Shown here in pieces: positions 41,939 to 53,514 of a stretch of DNA of 64,000 nucleotides; the first letter of the stretch is position 1; each line of letters opens with the position of its first letter. Location of the stretch: assembly GCA_934047225.1 (NCBI GenBank), contig OW204005.1, positions 20,530,396 through 20,594,395 on the forward strand. Reading direction: 5' to 3'. Origin of the DNA: Ypsolopha sequella. Lineage: Eukaryota > Arthropoda > Insecta > Lepidoptera > Ypsolophidae. A model generated the notes under the pieces. The model was not told the DNA's origin and did no database searches. It worked only from the letters and a program-made list of their open reading frames with translations. A program made the translations under genes and the position numbers.

Positions 41939-43063
41939 GATTGTATCTCAGTTTACGTATTTGGCGTAATCAGTGGTTGTATCCGAGTTTACGTATTTGG
42001 CGTAATCATTGGTTATATTTCAGTTTACGTATTTGGCGTGATCAGTGGTTGTATCTGAGTTTACGTATTTGGCGTAATCAGTGGTTATATTTCAGTATAC
42101 GTATTTGGCGTAATCAGTGGTTATATTTCAGTTTACGTATTTGGCGTAATCAGTGGTTATATTTCAGTTTACGTATTTGGCGTAATCAGTGGTTATATTT
42201 CAGTTTACGTATTTGGCGTAATCAGTGGTTATATTTCAGTTTACGTATTTGGCTAAATCAGTGGTTATATTTTAGTATACGTATTTGGCGTAATCAGTGG
42301 TTATATTTCAGTTTACGTATTTGGCGTAATCAGTGGTTATATTTCAGTATACGTATTTGGCGTAATCAGTGGTTATATTTCAGTTTACGTATTTGGCGTA
42401 ATCAGTGGTTATATTTCAGTTTACGTATTTGGCGTAATCAGTGGTTATATTTCAGTTTACGTATTTGGCGTAATCAGTAGTTATATTTCAGTTTACGTAT
42501 TTGGCGTAATCAGTGGTTATATTTCAGTTTACGTATTTGGCGTGATCAGTGGTTGTATCTGAGTTTACGTATTTGGCGTAATCAGTGGTTATATTTCAGT
42601 TTACATATTTGGCGTACCAGTGGTTATATTTCAGTTTACGTATTTGGCGTAATCAGTGGTTATATTTCAGTTTACGTATTTGGCGTACCAGTGGTTATAT
42701 TTCAGTTTACGTATTTGGCGTAATCAGTGGTTATATTTCAGTTTACGTATTTGGCTAAATCAGTGGTTATATTTCAGTATACGTATTTGGCGTAATCAGT
42801 GGTTATATTTCAGTTTACGTATTTGGCGTAATCAGTGGTTATATTTCAGTTTACGTATTTGGCGTAATCAGTGGTTATATTTCAGTTTACGTATTTGGCG
42901 TAATCAGTGGTTATATTTCAGTTTACGTATTAGGCGTAATCAGTGGTTATATTTCAGTTTACGTATTTGGCGTAATCAGTGGTTATATTTCAGTTTACGT
43001 ATTTGGCGTAATCAGTGGTTATATTTCAGTATACGTATTTAGCGTAATCAGTAGCTGTATCTC
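41939..43063 (+). repeat. 36-bp minisatellite, about 31 units
   Basis: The unit is TGGTTATATTTCAGTTTACG followed by TATTTGGCGTAATCAG. Since 36 is a multiple of three, one frame stays open over long stretches (41941-42480, 42656-43042) and repeats QWLYFSLRIWRN. Two units near 42615 and 42690 lack one base (GCGTACCAG). Variant units recur 504 bp apart (14 units), so the array has a higher-order duplication. I do not regard the open frames as genes. Confidence 0.95.
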
Positions 43064-43136
43064 AGTTCAGCCCACTCGGGAAGGCCCCTTTTACGCACTC
43101 CAAAAGTCATGCTGCGGATAGACAAAAAACAAAGAT

Positions 43137-43350
43137 GAAGGCCCTTAATATCGCCAAATGGGTACTTTCTAAAGCCTACTCCTCTTTTATGGCCAAACCA
43201 AATATATTGAAAAAATGTATTATGGATTATCAAGTCTAGGACAACATATGCAACATTTTTCTTTTTCGTACCACCAAAACTTCTATATGAAAAATTGTTT
43301 CAACTGAATGGTGTTTTTTGGCTTGAATGTCCTACTGCTCCTAAGCGGCT
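43137..43350. repeat. Dispersed repeat R3, copy 2
   Basis: Matches 18150-18375 from TACTTTCTAAAGCCTACTCC onward. Next to it, 43440-43600 is an inverted copy of repeat L. Confidence 0.5.
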
Positions 43351-43667
43351 TAGGTGATTTAATTCATTTATGCTTTGATAAATAGATACATTTGATAGCT
43401 ATAAATATAACATAGAATTATTCAATCGAACAATGACGCCCAAGTGAAAAGTATTATTTTCTCCTATTTTGCCCTTTCAAGGACGCAGCGAGCGTCGTAA
43501 CAGCCACAACGCATTGTGCACTGATTTGAACGTTATTTCAATGTCGTTTCCGTCGATATTCATACAGACAAACATCGAGCTGCTAATTTGGCGACGGTAA
43601 TCGCCTTAAGTATAACAGTTTCCGATTTTGAACTTTGAATTTTGATCCCTTAAATCCGTACCCCAGT

Positions 43668-43925
43668 GGCGTGAACAGAACTTTTTGCTGGAAAAGCAAG
43701 CAATTGGTCAAGAACACCAATAAAAAAATAGAAACAAATTTAAATATCACTTTGAAAAAAAAAATTGTATGACGCCAGGGTAGACAATGTCTACCCTACA
43801 GTGAAAATTTCCTATACAAACTTTTTTTTTTCAAAGTCATATTAAAAATTTTTCATATTTTTTTATTGTTATTCTTGACCAATTGCTTGCTTTTCCAGCA
43901 AAAAGTTCTGTGCACGCCACTGGGG
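43668..43925. mobile_element. Palindromic MITE I, copy 1
   Basis: Arms of more than 50 bp: CAGTGGCGTGAACAGAACTT, TTTTGCTGGAAAAGCAAGCA and the inverse at the right. The centre is the perfect palindrome GGGTAGACAATGTCTACCC with one unpaired pair. The second copy is at 59133-60045. Confidence 0.8.
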
Positions 43926-43944
43926 TACCCCTATCCGTATCCAT

Positions 43945-44153
43945 ACCCCTATTATAAATGCAGAATGTGTGGTTGTTGGTTTGTTGGTTGTTTGTTTGTT
44001 GGTTCGTCTTTTTTTCACGCAGCAACGGAGCAACGGATCGACGTGATTTTTTGCAAAGAGATAGTTTATGAGCCGGAGCTACATAGGCTACTTTTTATCC
44101 CGGGAAAATGCAAACAAAATCAGCGCGGGTGGAGTCGCGGGCAAAAGCTAGTT
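43945..44153 (+). mobile_element. Helitron-like non-autonomous element
   Basis: Starts near CCCCTATTATAAATGCAGAA, has ACGGATCGACGTGATTTTTT and GGCTACTTTTTATCCCGGGA, and ends CGCGGGCAAAAGCTAGT. A CTAG end after a GC-rich hairpin, with this body, is what I know from lepidopteran Helitrons. The 5' TC end is not clear. Confidence 0.55.
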
Positions 44154-44410
44154 GCATAAAAATGTAAGAGCAAAGAGATAATTATACGGAAAGTAATTCA
44201 TTCAAATTCAAATTCAAATATTACAGATTTTAAAGATTTATTTAATCTTTACAGATTTTATCTACATACGCCGTGTTTGTTACTAAACAAAACTACAAAA
44301 GCTAGTGGCATAAAAATGTAAAAAGCAAGGAGGTAATTATACGGAAACTAATGTCTTAACGAGATTTTAATAATCTTTACAGATTTTATCTATATACGCC
44401 GCCTGTATGT
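44148..44410 (+). repeat. Imperfect tandem duplication
   Basis: AAAAGCTAGT(T/G)GCATAAAAATG and AATTATACGGAAA recur at about 150 bp. AATCTTTACAGATTTTATCT recurs in both halves. Confidence 0.7.
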
Positions 44411-44900
44411 TACTAAGATTAATGAGTTGATGAATGAACTTGCCTGCCACCATAGATAGGATCATAGAGATAGATTAGTGCTAGAGCTACATAGACATAT
44501 AAAGACGGTGATACTAAAGTGTTACACGAACACTGGTTAAGACGAGGCCTTCCTTAGGCGCACAGTGGCTTTGCAATTATAACTCTTCGACTAAATTTCA
44601 TGAAGTTGAAAATCGTGTGCGCCTAAATGCACGCGAAACGGTTAAGAACGAGTCTAATTTTAAGATTAAAATCGACTAAAATTACAATATTGCATTTGAG
44701 TAATTTTTAAACTTACATTGGTTTATAAACAAAATTTTCGTATTGATAGTAAGATATGACACACAAAAATCTAATGGATTAAACGCAAAACCAAAAAAAC
44801 AATCAAAAAGAGACTATTTTCAAAAATAAAATCTATCGAGCGAAAGTTTTCCAATTAGGTAACGCTACTTACAACGTAAATATGAAGGTTTGAAAAAACA

Positions 44901-45171
44901 TATATAAGGTCTTTCAATTTAAATGGAAAGTAATTTAGGAGGTGATTCAGTATCGTTAATACATCACATTCTACTGCAAAGCACTTTTTTGCGCCTTTTT
45001 TTTCACTTCTCAGTAGGTACAAAGTGGTCCGATCAGCTGACTCCGATTGTATGGACAAGTGAAGAAAAAGTTAGCACAAAAAAAAAGTACTTTAAGAGTG
45101 GAATGTTATGTATTAACGATACTGAATCACCTCCTTAATTACTTTCCATTTAAATTGAAAGACCTTATATA
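44901..45171. mobile_element. Palindromic MITE with about 90-bp arms
   Basis: Left arm TATATAAGGTCTTTCAATTT to GTATCGTTAATACATCACAT, right arm its close inverse. Outer TATATA may be part of the target duplication. Confidence 0.75.
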
Positions 45172-45390
45172 CATATTTTGATATATACGAATAGCTACAA
45201 GACGCAATTTTAATAATAAAACATTTTGTTCTGAACCAGACTTTGTACGATACTTTGGCGTCATCGTCTTTGAGCTGTACGATTATGTAGCACAGTTATC
45301 TCTATGCTAGTTTCGCATAGAGATTAGCCGTTCGCACTCACGAGCACAGAAACGGTTCATGAAGTTTCAACAATTCTATTACCTGTCTTT

Positions 45391-45760
45391 TTAAGGTGAT
45401 ACATCGTCCGTGCAAAAGTTTCCGTTACTCCAGGCGGAAAGTACCGCAGCGCGAGAGGGACGGAATGAGGGAAAATTGACAAAAAGTCGGTTTTAAATTA
45501 ATACAAAATCAACTAAAATATCTATGCAAGTTTCCATTACCAGTAATTAAGATATTATTAAAACTCATCTAAGTAAATATTTTTGACATCTGTATACTAT
45601 CCCAATTTGTCAGAATATCAATAATTATCAATAATGTCAGAATATCAATTAAATAGCGATAATTTAAACCTTATTTCAATAATTATTTCTATTTTAGAAA
45701 AATTTATTTAATTTTAGAAAATCAAAATATTTTTTTGTCGTCATGAAAACATACCTTATT
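45391..45760 (+). mobile_element. TTAA-type MITE F3, right end lost
   Basis: TTAAGGTGATACATCGTCCG at the left, then GTTACTCCAGGCGGAAAGT and GCGAGAGGGACGGAAT. Breaks off in a T-run without the right TTAA. Confidence 0.65.
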
Positions 45761-45820
45761 CATATAATTTTTTTTTTTTCCTTTCGTTATTATAAAATAA
45801 ATATACAAACATTTAAATTA

Positions 45821-46096
45821 TGAGACGGTTTCGCAGCCGGATTGTGTTTCTATTTTCCAAAAGTTTCCATTGGTTTCTATAAATTAGAATTTCAAATATA
45901 ATTAAATTAAAATTTTTTATATCTTAATTTACAGAAACCAATGGAAACTTTGCGATGGCAGCATACACAATACATAGGTAATAAGGTTTTGTTAAGTAGG
46001 TACCTAACTATTAAGTGAATTTTGAATTTAAGTGTTCCTTTCGATTAATTAGAAAAAGGCGGGTTTTTCACAATCCGGCTGCGAAACCGCTCTTAA
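45821..46096. mobile_element. MITE M
   Basis: About 25-bp ends ACGGTTTCGCAGCCGGATTG and its complement CACAATCCGGCTGCGAAACC. Inner inverted pair around GAAACCAATGGAAACTTT. Confidence 0.7.
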
Positions 46097-46099
46097 GTG

Positions 46100-46268
46100 T
46101 GTACATGTGTGATTACTGTTTTTCTTTTTTATGAATTCCTGTTTTTTTTCTGTTTTGCTGGAAGGAATCTCTCATAGATATTTTAGAGATAAGCTCGCCG
46201 CTGTACACTAATTTTAAATTTACACTAGTAATTAAATATTCTTTGTGTACAATAAAAAATAAGAAAAA
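46100..46268 (+). mobile_element. LINE 3'UTR end
   Basis: TAGAGATAAGCTCGCCGCTG with a terminal CAATAAAAAATAAG. Same class as 41495-41720. Confidence 0.5.
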
Positions 46269-46299
46269 AATTGTAAACATTGCAGATGGTAAAAAACAA

Positions 46300-46690
46300 T
46301 TTTTCAATGCAAGTGCTCGTAAAGGCCCACTATTTATGCATCAAAACCGAACAGAAAGTCGATTATTTTGCCCTAGGCTTTATTATTATTATTTTTTTAA
46401 TTTATTTACAATGGTTACCATACTGTGTACCATAAATGTTTTTTTTTTTCCACTATTTAACGGCTCTGGATACAGTCCTTTTGAGCCAATCATAATTTAA
46501 AGTTCACAAGATTATATTTGTTTTATTTCTTCACACTATGCATTGAAAAACGTAGTATGATACACGGGCGTAAGAGCAATAAATTACTCGGTAACGTTTA
46601 AAACACTCGCTACGCTCGTGTTTTAAATCGTCCTGGTAATTTATTCCTTTTCGCCCTTGTAGTATAAACTACTATTACAGTATCTACTAC
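46300..46690 (+). mobile_element. Element J, copy 1
   Basis: Shares CGTAAAGGCCCACTATTTAT, GGCTCTGGATACAGTCCTTT and the palindrome AACACTCGCTACGCTCGTGT with 61737-62105 and, inverted, 63400-63740. The AATAAATTACTCGG and AATTTATTCCTTTTCGCCCT pair makes a longer hairpin. Confidence 0.6.
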
Positions 46691-46840
46691 ACTATACGCG
46701 GCTTATGCTTCAAAGATAATTGAATAGATAAATCTTTATCTTTTTCTGGTCTAAGCTTTTTTTTTTGACAAATAAAGCTCACAAGCTCTTTTGTAAGAGG
46801 CTCAAAAAATACCTGACAATGTCGATTCCATGTAACACGG

Positions 46841-46970
46841 CTTAGCTTATTTGACAGGACTAACCTTGTTTTAAGCGCCCTGTCTTTTTCTTTCTTTATC
46901 GAAAAGACAAGGACAGAATGCTTACATTAAGTTTAGTCCTGTCAAATAAAATCGAATCGACACCAATCTT
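46841..46970. mobile_element. MITE H, uninterrupted copy
   Basis: TTTGACAGGACTAACCTTGT on the left and AAGTTTAGTCCTGTCAAATA on the right. It serves as the empty reference for the TTAA insertions at 3668 and 29520. Confidence 0.75.
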
Positions 46971-47039
46971 GTTTATGGTTTTAGATAAAAGCCAGGGCAC
47001 GGATCAAAGGGGCTTGATCGGGGCTTGTTGGTGACATTA

Positions 47040-47190
47040 GTAGTAAAAAGTATACATCATCACGACATGAATCCCGGGGGGCGTCACAGGTGTTACCGAG
47101 TGTGAAATGTGAAATGCAAGTCACAGTTCCCATTTCATGTTTCACCGAAAATGAGTGAGTGGTGGTCAGCCTTTTTTCGCCGTATTTCGG
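47040..47190 (-). mobile_element. SINE fragment
   Basis: CATCACGACATGAATCCC and CACAGGTGTTACCGAGTGTG match the left part of the SINE at 1-325. Confidence 0.5.
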
Positions 47191-47198
47191 ATACAGCT

Positions 47199-47345
47199 AT
47201 GGGTGCAAAGGTCCCCGTTACTCCAGGCGGGAAGACCCGCAGTGCGAGAGGGACGGAATCGTGAAACATTGACAAAAAGTCGGTTTTAAATTAATACAAA
47301 ATTAACTAAAATAGCTTTGAAAATTTACATAACCAGTAACTGTCC
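47199..47345 (+). mobile_element. Partial F3 MITE
   Basis: GTCCCCGTTACTCCAGGCGG, CGCAGTGCGAGAGGGACGGA and the adjoining block, broken at both ends. Confidence 0.55.
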
Positions 47346-47450
47346 TCTTTTTTTTCGTCAATATTTACGATTCGAGAATCGTTTCGAGTAATAGCTTACT
47401 AGATACAACTACAATATTAAAATAATCATGCATATCTTTCATTAAATGAA

Positions 47451-47874
47451 TTAAGGGGCTATACCGTGAAAATTGACACTTTTTGAAGTTATTTATCTGC
47501 TCTTTTAATGAAGTTCCAAGTAAAATAAATTAGTATAACAATTTTGGGACCTTTTATTAGATTTTGGTCTTTCAGAAACGCGATAGGAGAAATTTCATTC
47601 GATAGAAATAATTATTGAAATCAGGTCTAAATTTACACTTTTTTTGATATTCTGACAAATTAGGATAGCATACAGACTTGAAAAATATTTATTTAGATGG
47701 GTTTTAACTACACCTAAATTACTGGTTATGGAATTTTTTGTAGATATTTTAGTTAATTTTGCATTAATTTAAAACCGATTTTTTGACAATTTTCCCCGAT
47801 TCCGTCCCTTTCGCACTGCGGGTCTTTCTGCCTGGAGTAACGGGGACCTTTGTTAGCACGGTATATCACCTTAA
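47451..47874 (-). mobile_element. TTAA-type MITE, family F3, full copy
   Basis: 424 bp, TTAA at 47451-47454 and 47871-47874. Ends GGGGCTATACCGTG and the complement GGTGATATACCGTG. Internal blocks line up with F1 and F2 (ATAGAAATAATTATTGAAAT, then TTAGATGGGTTTTAAC). Confidence 0.8.
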
Positions 47875-48084
47875 AGTGATATTTTTCATTCAACCTTTAG
47901 CGAAGTCATCATCACACATTACAATACGAAAAAATGTATTTTTTGAACGCATTAAAGATTCGACCATTCAACCTAATATGATTAGGTACGTCACTTCCTG
48001 TAAATATAATTACTAAAATCCATAAAATCGGCTTAAAAGCACGAAAATATTTATAATTGAAATAACGTTATTCAATTGTATATA

Positions 48085-48445
48085 ACAAAATTGATTTATT
48101 TATTCCAAAAAGAAGACAGAAATTGCACAATGAAGTTAAAAAAGCGACCAAATTTAGGTATATGTTTTTGATATATGCATTTAGATTATATAATCTAGGG
48201 TTTTGATTTTGGATAGAAATAGTTATTGGAACACCCTTTTTTTCTTCGTTTGACGAATAGGAATCATGTTTAGAACTCAAATATAAGATAGATTTCAACA
48301 ATATCTATGTTTTCGATTTAGAATTTCTTTTTATAAAAATCCAAAACATACTTTTTCTCCTTCGCCCTATATCCACTCCTCTCATACTGCACGTTTTTTC
48401 GCTTAGAGTGACAGTGAAAAAAATTAAATTTACATAGCCTCTTAA
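48085..48445 (-). mobile_element. F2 MITE, left end lost
   Basis: Right end ACATAGCCTC-TTAA at 48442-48445, with the CTTCGTTTGACGAATAGGAA block. Left TTAA not found. Confidence 0.6.
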
Positions 48446-48549
48446 CGTGCCTTCCAAAGCACGCAGACCGAACACAAATTTGAATGTGTCCCTACGGGAT
48501 TTGAACCCACTGTCTCAAGATTAGTGGGGGAGACCTACTTTGAACTACT

Positions 48550-49110
48550 CAGTGTTGCCAACCCCAATCTAGACTAAAACTGCAAACAAGCTTTCAAAAA
48601 AACTGTAAAAAAACTGTTAATTACTACTTACGGGACTGTAAATCTACAGCTTTTCTTTTTTTGTATTATTTGGTAGCAGTAATCAATAAAACAACATAAT
48701 AAAGTATTAAAATTATACTTTTATTAATAAATCAACTTTAAATTCACAATTTTTTTTTTCATTTTTATTCTTGAAATCGTACATATTTTTATTAAATCTC
48801 TTTAAATGGTCATTGTTAGCATTGAACTCGAAACAATTTTTAATTTCTGATTTTGTATGTAAAGTGCCTTTTATGGTGGTGGTAGACAGTTTATTCCTAA
48901 GTTTGGTTTTCATAAGATTTATACTTGAAAACAAACGTTCTACCGTTGCTGTACTGTGCAGTAGACACAAAGAAAATTTAGTTTATTTTGATAGCAGGGG
49001 AAATCTCCCAGGTTTCAAAAAACTGTGGATTTGGAGGTCTGAATTAAAAACTGTGACGATATGGAAAAAACTGTAAATCTACAGTTAAAACTGTAGAGGT
49101 GGCTACACTG
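48550..49110 (-). mobile_element. Internally deleted hAT transposon with 8-bp target duplication
   Basis: Ends CAGTGTTGCCAACC and the complement CAGTGTAGCCACCT. GAACTACT is at 48542-48549 and again at 49111-49118. It holds the hAT C-terminal dimerisation segment on the minus strand. Confidence 0.85.
48713..48970 (-). pseudogene. hAT transposase C-terminal dimerisation fragment
   Basis: The frame reads HSTATVERLFSSINLMKTKL, then RNKLSTTTIKGTLHTKSEIK. S-x-x-x-V-E-R-x-F-S-x-x-x-x-x-K-x-x-x-R-N-x-L is the conserved hAT dimerisation motif. The catalytic region is absent, so this is a remnant. Confidence 0.8.
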
Positions 49111-49829
49111 GAACTACTGGACTACAAAGGGTGATAGTCCAGGAAATATAATTTGCACCGATTCGCCATAGTTTAGGCGAGACAAAGGAGCTTGCAGACG
49201 AGTTTTTTGAAGCGAACGCTTCCTTGTTCGCGCCTCGTATTGGGGGCCAATTTAGAACTTGTACGTCACTTCCGTGATCGACTTCAGGAAAGAATTCCAC
49301 TTATCAAGCCATTTTCGTATTTATGGCCTAACAATAAGAGTAATTTGACAGGGGACTCCTTTCGTGAAAAAAAGTTTAGGATAACCTTTTATTTTTGACG
49401 AAGGGTTTCTAAATTTCCTATTACAGATTAGTGCGTTTTTTAATCGTTCATTATTTGTTATTAGTTATCATTCATGACAAATTTATGTTTATTTATTTGA
49501 TCGCAATAATAAAACAATTAAAACGACTCCATAAGCTTAATGCGCGCGGCCACCAAGAAGTTTACATAATTCTTTATCCTTTTCTCTGTGATTGACATCT
49601 AATGCCACAGAATTCAGTGTCGAATAACTAAAAATAGTACATTTAATATTGTTCCAAGCAAGCAAGATATATAGTAGCGAAATAAGTAGTGTGTCGTATA
49701 ATCGTGGTGCTACGGACGTAGATGGAAATGAGTTTTTTGCAAAAGTTACTGGTCCAAAAAGGTAATTATTAAGAAAACAACAATGCTTTTCCAAAGCTGA
49801 ACATGATGGCAAAAGGTACCACATGGCAA

Positions 49830-50393
49830 GTTTTTACAAACACAAACATGTTTTTACAACCCTTGTTTGAAGTAGTAAACAATTAAATTAAAATCTAGGG
49901 AAATATATTGGTATTATTGGGGATATACGAGGGGATATATAGGAAAATGCAATGCCGCTCGGCCGGAATGTATGGAAGGGCAGATTTTTTTTCGACATTT
50001 CAGTGTTGACCCCATAGTAAAAGTTGTTCTAAACCATTGACTGAATAAGATCTTCAAATATGGTTATACCTTTCTGTTACACCTTGTATACAAGACTGTA
50101 TACACGATGGAAACACGATTTGATAAAGTTGGCTCGATAGAATAAATTCGCAAAGTTACCTCTTTTTCCCTACTTTTTTATATAAATAAGTTATTTGATA
50201 TGATGATTCATTTACTAAAATACATTTCATAGATAATTGGAGCGCTTATACACGATAGTTTTTTTTATTTAAGAACAATATGCTGAAAATAATAACGAAA
50301 CCATAGAAAAAGTGCAAAAGTTTGGTTATTTTCTTTACTCTTTTCACACAAAGAAAAAGAGAGAGACAAAAACAAACGCTCGGTGCGCCTTTA
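49830..50393. mobile_element. Element R4, copy 2
   Basis: Matches 30647-31087 with an extra block near 49925-50095 (GGCCGGAATGTATGGAAGGG). Ends in CTCGGTGCGCC. Confidence 0.5.
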
Positions 50394-50458
50394 AGACTGT
50401 AACACATGCATGAGCCTATAGCATGAACAACGCCAAACTTTCGAGGATTCGTTTGAAG

Positions 50459-50790
50459 AAATTCGGACTCTCCTTGTCCGTATTAAAAACAATATATTTG
50501 ATTTATTGATATTTTATCTAAGGATTCTACTTATAAACAATGTATTAAGATTTATACTTTTGTTAAAAAAAATGTTTTCAACCATCTTTTTTTGGTTTCC
50601 AAACGTTCGTTTCAAGAACGTTTTTTTTATATAAAATGGGTAATAGAAATATAAAGGGATTCTACTTAAATACGCGTCCAAGAAAAAGAGGCCAATGAGC
50701 CAACTTATAATCGCTTCTATCAAAAGCAAATAAGGTCTTTGCCATTGGACTTATTATGCTGGACGGGTACTAAAAAAAGTAGCTAGGGTA
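50459..50790 (-). repeat. Dispersed repeat R1, inverted part copy
   Basis: AAGAAAAAGAGGCCAATGAGC and AGGTCTTTGCCATTGGACTT are the inverse of segments in 27830-28265. Confidence 0.55.
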
Positions 50791-50800
50791 GGCGATCCTC

Positions 50801-51301
50801 TTAAGGGGCTTTTGTTTTTAACTGCCTATCCTGCTCTAATCAGATACCGCGCACGCAAAACTACAGTTATTTCGGAATGGCGGCTACATTAGGACATTAA
50901 CTATAATTTCTTTATGTAATAAAGATGGTTTTTTCTAGTTAGTATCTGCGTGTGTTGGTTTCGTTTCAATCGATTTTGAAATATGGAAACTGAACCACTT
51001 TTTTCGTGAAATTCATGTTTTTTTAAAAGTATTGTAATTAAAAGAAGATTGAAAGTGTGTTTATTTATAAAGTGTAATAAATGATTCTCTTGCGTCAAAA
51101 AGCACGCCATATATATTTTTTTACATTTTAACATCTTTAAAAGTATTATAATTGAAAGAAGATTGAAAGTGTGTTTATTCATAAAGTGTAATTAATGATT
51201 GTCTTGAGTCAAAAAGCACGCCATATATTTTTTTTTATTTGTACCATCTGTTTTGACGGAACTGAATCTAATGCAAAACAGATATTTGTGGAGCCCCTTA
51301 A
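50801..51301. mobile_element. TTAA-type MITE, family F4, copy 2
   Basis: TTAA at 50801-50804 and 51298-51301. GGGGCT and AGCCCC ends. Body shared with 2956-3363 (ACTGCCTATCCTGCTCTAAT). It contains a duplicated segment (AAAGCACGCCATATAT twice). Confidence 0.7.
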
Positions 51302-52394
51302 ATAATATACGGTTGTATCTCCGACACAACCTGTTGCTTTTTAAAATAAATAACAGAGTTTTATTGTCTATGACATCTGTTGAATGTCCATGTTTACGTA
51401 CAAAAAATGGTCACGTTTTTTTCATGTTAATAGTTGGGTGAAAACGTGTTTGGTTATGAATATTTTACGAGCAGGTATACATACATAAAATAAAGTTACA
51501 TAAATAAACATTGCACATGGTTTTAACATATTTTTGTCTCACTCATCTGCCTGGAAGATAACTTGACAAAAAGAGCCGTATTTCTTCACAGGATTAGTTG
51601 AAAAGTTTGAAATTTTTGTTTAAAAATAAAGTTCAGCTTTACTTACAGTTTAACTTTACACCGAAATCGAATTTCACTTTTTTTGACACTTTCACAACTT
51701 ACAATTCGTTTGATATTTATTAAAAAATAAAACACTTTTTTCAACCCGATATTTATTTCTCACATTTCCAATTGAAGACAAAACTCGTCAACCGTTACAA
51801 AGACAAATTTTAATCACATTAATACACACAAATTGGTGGTCGCATCGGTTTTCTAAAAGATTCCGTCCGATTTATCGATGATATTTCAATCCGCTCAGAA
51901 AATGCGTACGCGCATACGACCTTCTCAGTCAGTCGCCGTCCATTCACTAACTAAACGAAACAAGACTGTCTTGTTCAGTTCAACCCAGACAAAATAAACA
52001 AAATAAAAAAAATTGGGCAAGTGCAAGTCGGACTCACGCACAAAGGGTTCCGTGTATACACAATACGGGTACCTAAAAATCTTTTAATAAAATAATAATA
52101 AAAATCGTTTATTGACACAAAAGGAAAATAAGGTACAAAAATGTTTTACAACTTAGTAAATATATTTTAAAAGCAATTCAAATAAATTATTGATGCCTAA
52201 GCTAAGTTTTTAGTTAAATTATGGTAAATAAGGATAATATATGTCATAGCAACATTAAGGCGACACAAACAAGCCGCTAAAATCCTATCGGGGGCCCTAA
52301 TATATTAACTGCTATGTTTTGCGGTGATCTTTACGTAATTAATCACGATAGTTAAGGAATATAATTTGGGCTGATGAATGGGACGGCTTAAGAG
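51302..52394. other. Stretch with no identified gene
   Basis: AT-rich. Contains a repeat Q fragment at 51995-52090 and a LINE-tail-like segment from 52095 (AATAAAAATCGTTTATTGAC). The block at 51840-51960 has several GC-rich motifs (GTCCGATTTATCGATG) without a recognisable feature. Confidence 0.4.
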
Positions 52395-52865
52395 GATGGC
52401 ATATCCTAGCAACTTTTTTTATTACCCGTCCAGCACAATTAGTCTAATGGCAAAGACTTTATTTGGTTTTCAAAGAGGCGATTATGTGTTGGCTCTTTGG
52501 CCTCTTGTTCTTGGATGCGTAATACTAGTGATCAATCACGCAGCGAAACAAATTGGTGTGTTTTTAGCTAATACTAAAATAATTTGTAGGGAAAAAATTG
52601 GATTTAGGTAACATCCCTTCATATTTCTATTGCCTATTTTATAAAAAAAAATCAAGTTGATCTCTTAACTGCGTCTTTGAAATGAACGTTTGAAAACCAA
52701 AAAAAAAGAGAGTGGAAAACATTTCTTCTTTGACAAAAGTATAAATCTTAAAACATTGTTTATAGGTGGAATCCCTAGATAAAACATCGATAAATCAAAT
52801 ATATTTTCTTCAATATGAGGAGAAACCTAGTTTCTTCCAATGAACCCTTGAAAACCTGGTGTTGT
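52395..52865 (+). repeat. Dispersed repeat R1, copy 3
   Basis: Closely matches 27830-28265 from ATATCCTAGCAACTTTTTTT to AATGAACCCTTGAAAACCTG. Confidence 0.6.
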
Positions 52866-52934
52866 TGATGTTCTAGCGTCAGGTGTCCCGTTAACTATTG
52901 TGTTGTAATCAGGGATCGGATAATCGAATCGATA

Positions 52935-53455
52935 TATGCGTAAAGTGGGAAAAATCTTTGAAAAAGTTTGTAGGTGTGGAGTCGGCTTCTTAAAATATTA
53001 TTTATTTTGATAGTAGAAATTATGGAAATTACTTCATTGCTTAAAACGTTACGATGATGTACCTAATACTCAATAGATATTACCGTAAACGTATATTATT
53101 CAGAAATTGGTAACAAGTCCTAGGGAATTTATAAAAAGCCAAGCTGATTTATCTATTTATTTATTTTATTTTATTTTGGATCGGCCTCCTGTTTTGCCTT
53201 TTGCTCTGTTCGGCCTAAATAAGCTTAGTATTTTATAAATTTCCTACGAATTGTATTAAATTTCTGTTTATTTTATTTCATTTATTTACTTATTTACCTT
53301 GCCGGTAACATATCTATTAAGTTATATATTATCGTAACGTTTTAAGTAATTCCGTAATTCCAAGAATTTTACTACCGAAATAATATTATAAGAAGCCAAC
53401 TCCACACCTACAAACTTTCTCAGTTTTTCCAATTTTAGGTATACATCGATCCTCT
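52935..53455. mobile_element. Foldback element with about 160-bp arms
   Basis: Left arm AAGTTTGTAGGTGTGGAGTC to AAACGTTACGATGATG, right arm the inverse (TCGTAACGTTTTAAGTAATT to ACTCCACACCTACAAACTTT). The loop holds a TTTTATTTTATTTTGGATCG segment. Confidence 0.7.
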
Positions 53456-53514
53456 CCCTGGTATCAGAACACATGTTTACACAAAAAATAGTAAAAGGTT
53501 TTGATACATTTCTG

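Larger units (their letters stand above)
48465..49150 (-). mobile_element. SINE containing a hAT insertion
   Basis: Minus-strand B-box region (complement of CGGGATTTGAACCCACTG). The sequence resumes after the hAT element at 49119 with GGACTACAAAGGGTG. Confidence 0.5.

Noticed and set aside
41941..43042. Two long open frames (180 and 128 codons) in the 36-bp array as a repeat protein gene
   Set aside because: The frames exist because the unit length is a multiple of three without stops. A TAG and two one-base deletions break them, and there is no start context, splice site or conserved flank.
41939..43063. CRISPR array
   Set aside because: Repeats abut directly with no spacers, and the host is a eukaryote.
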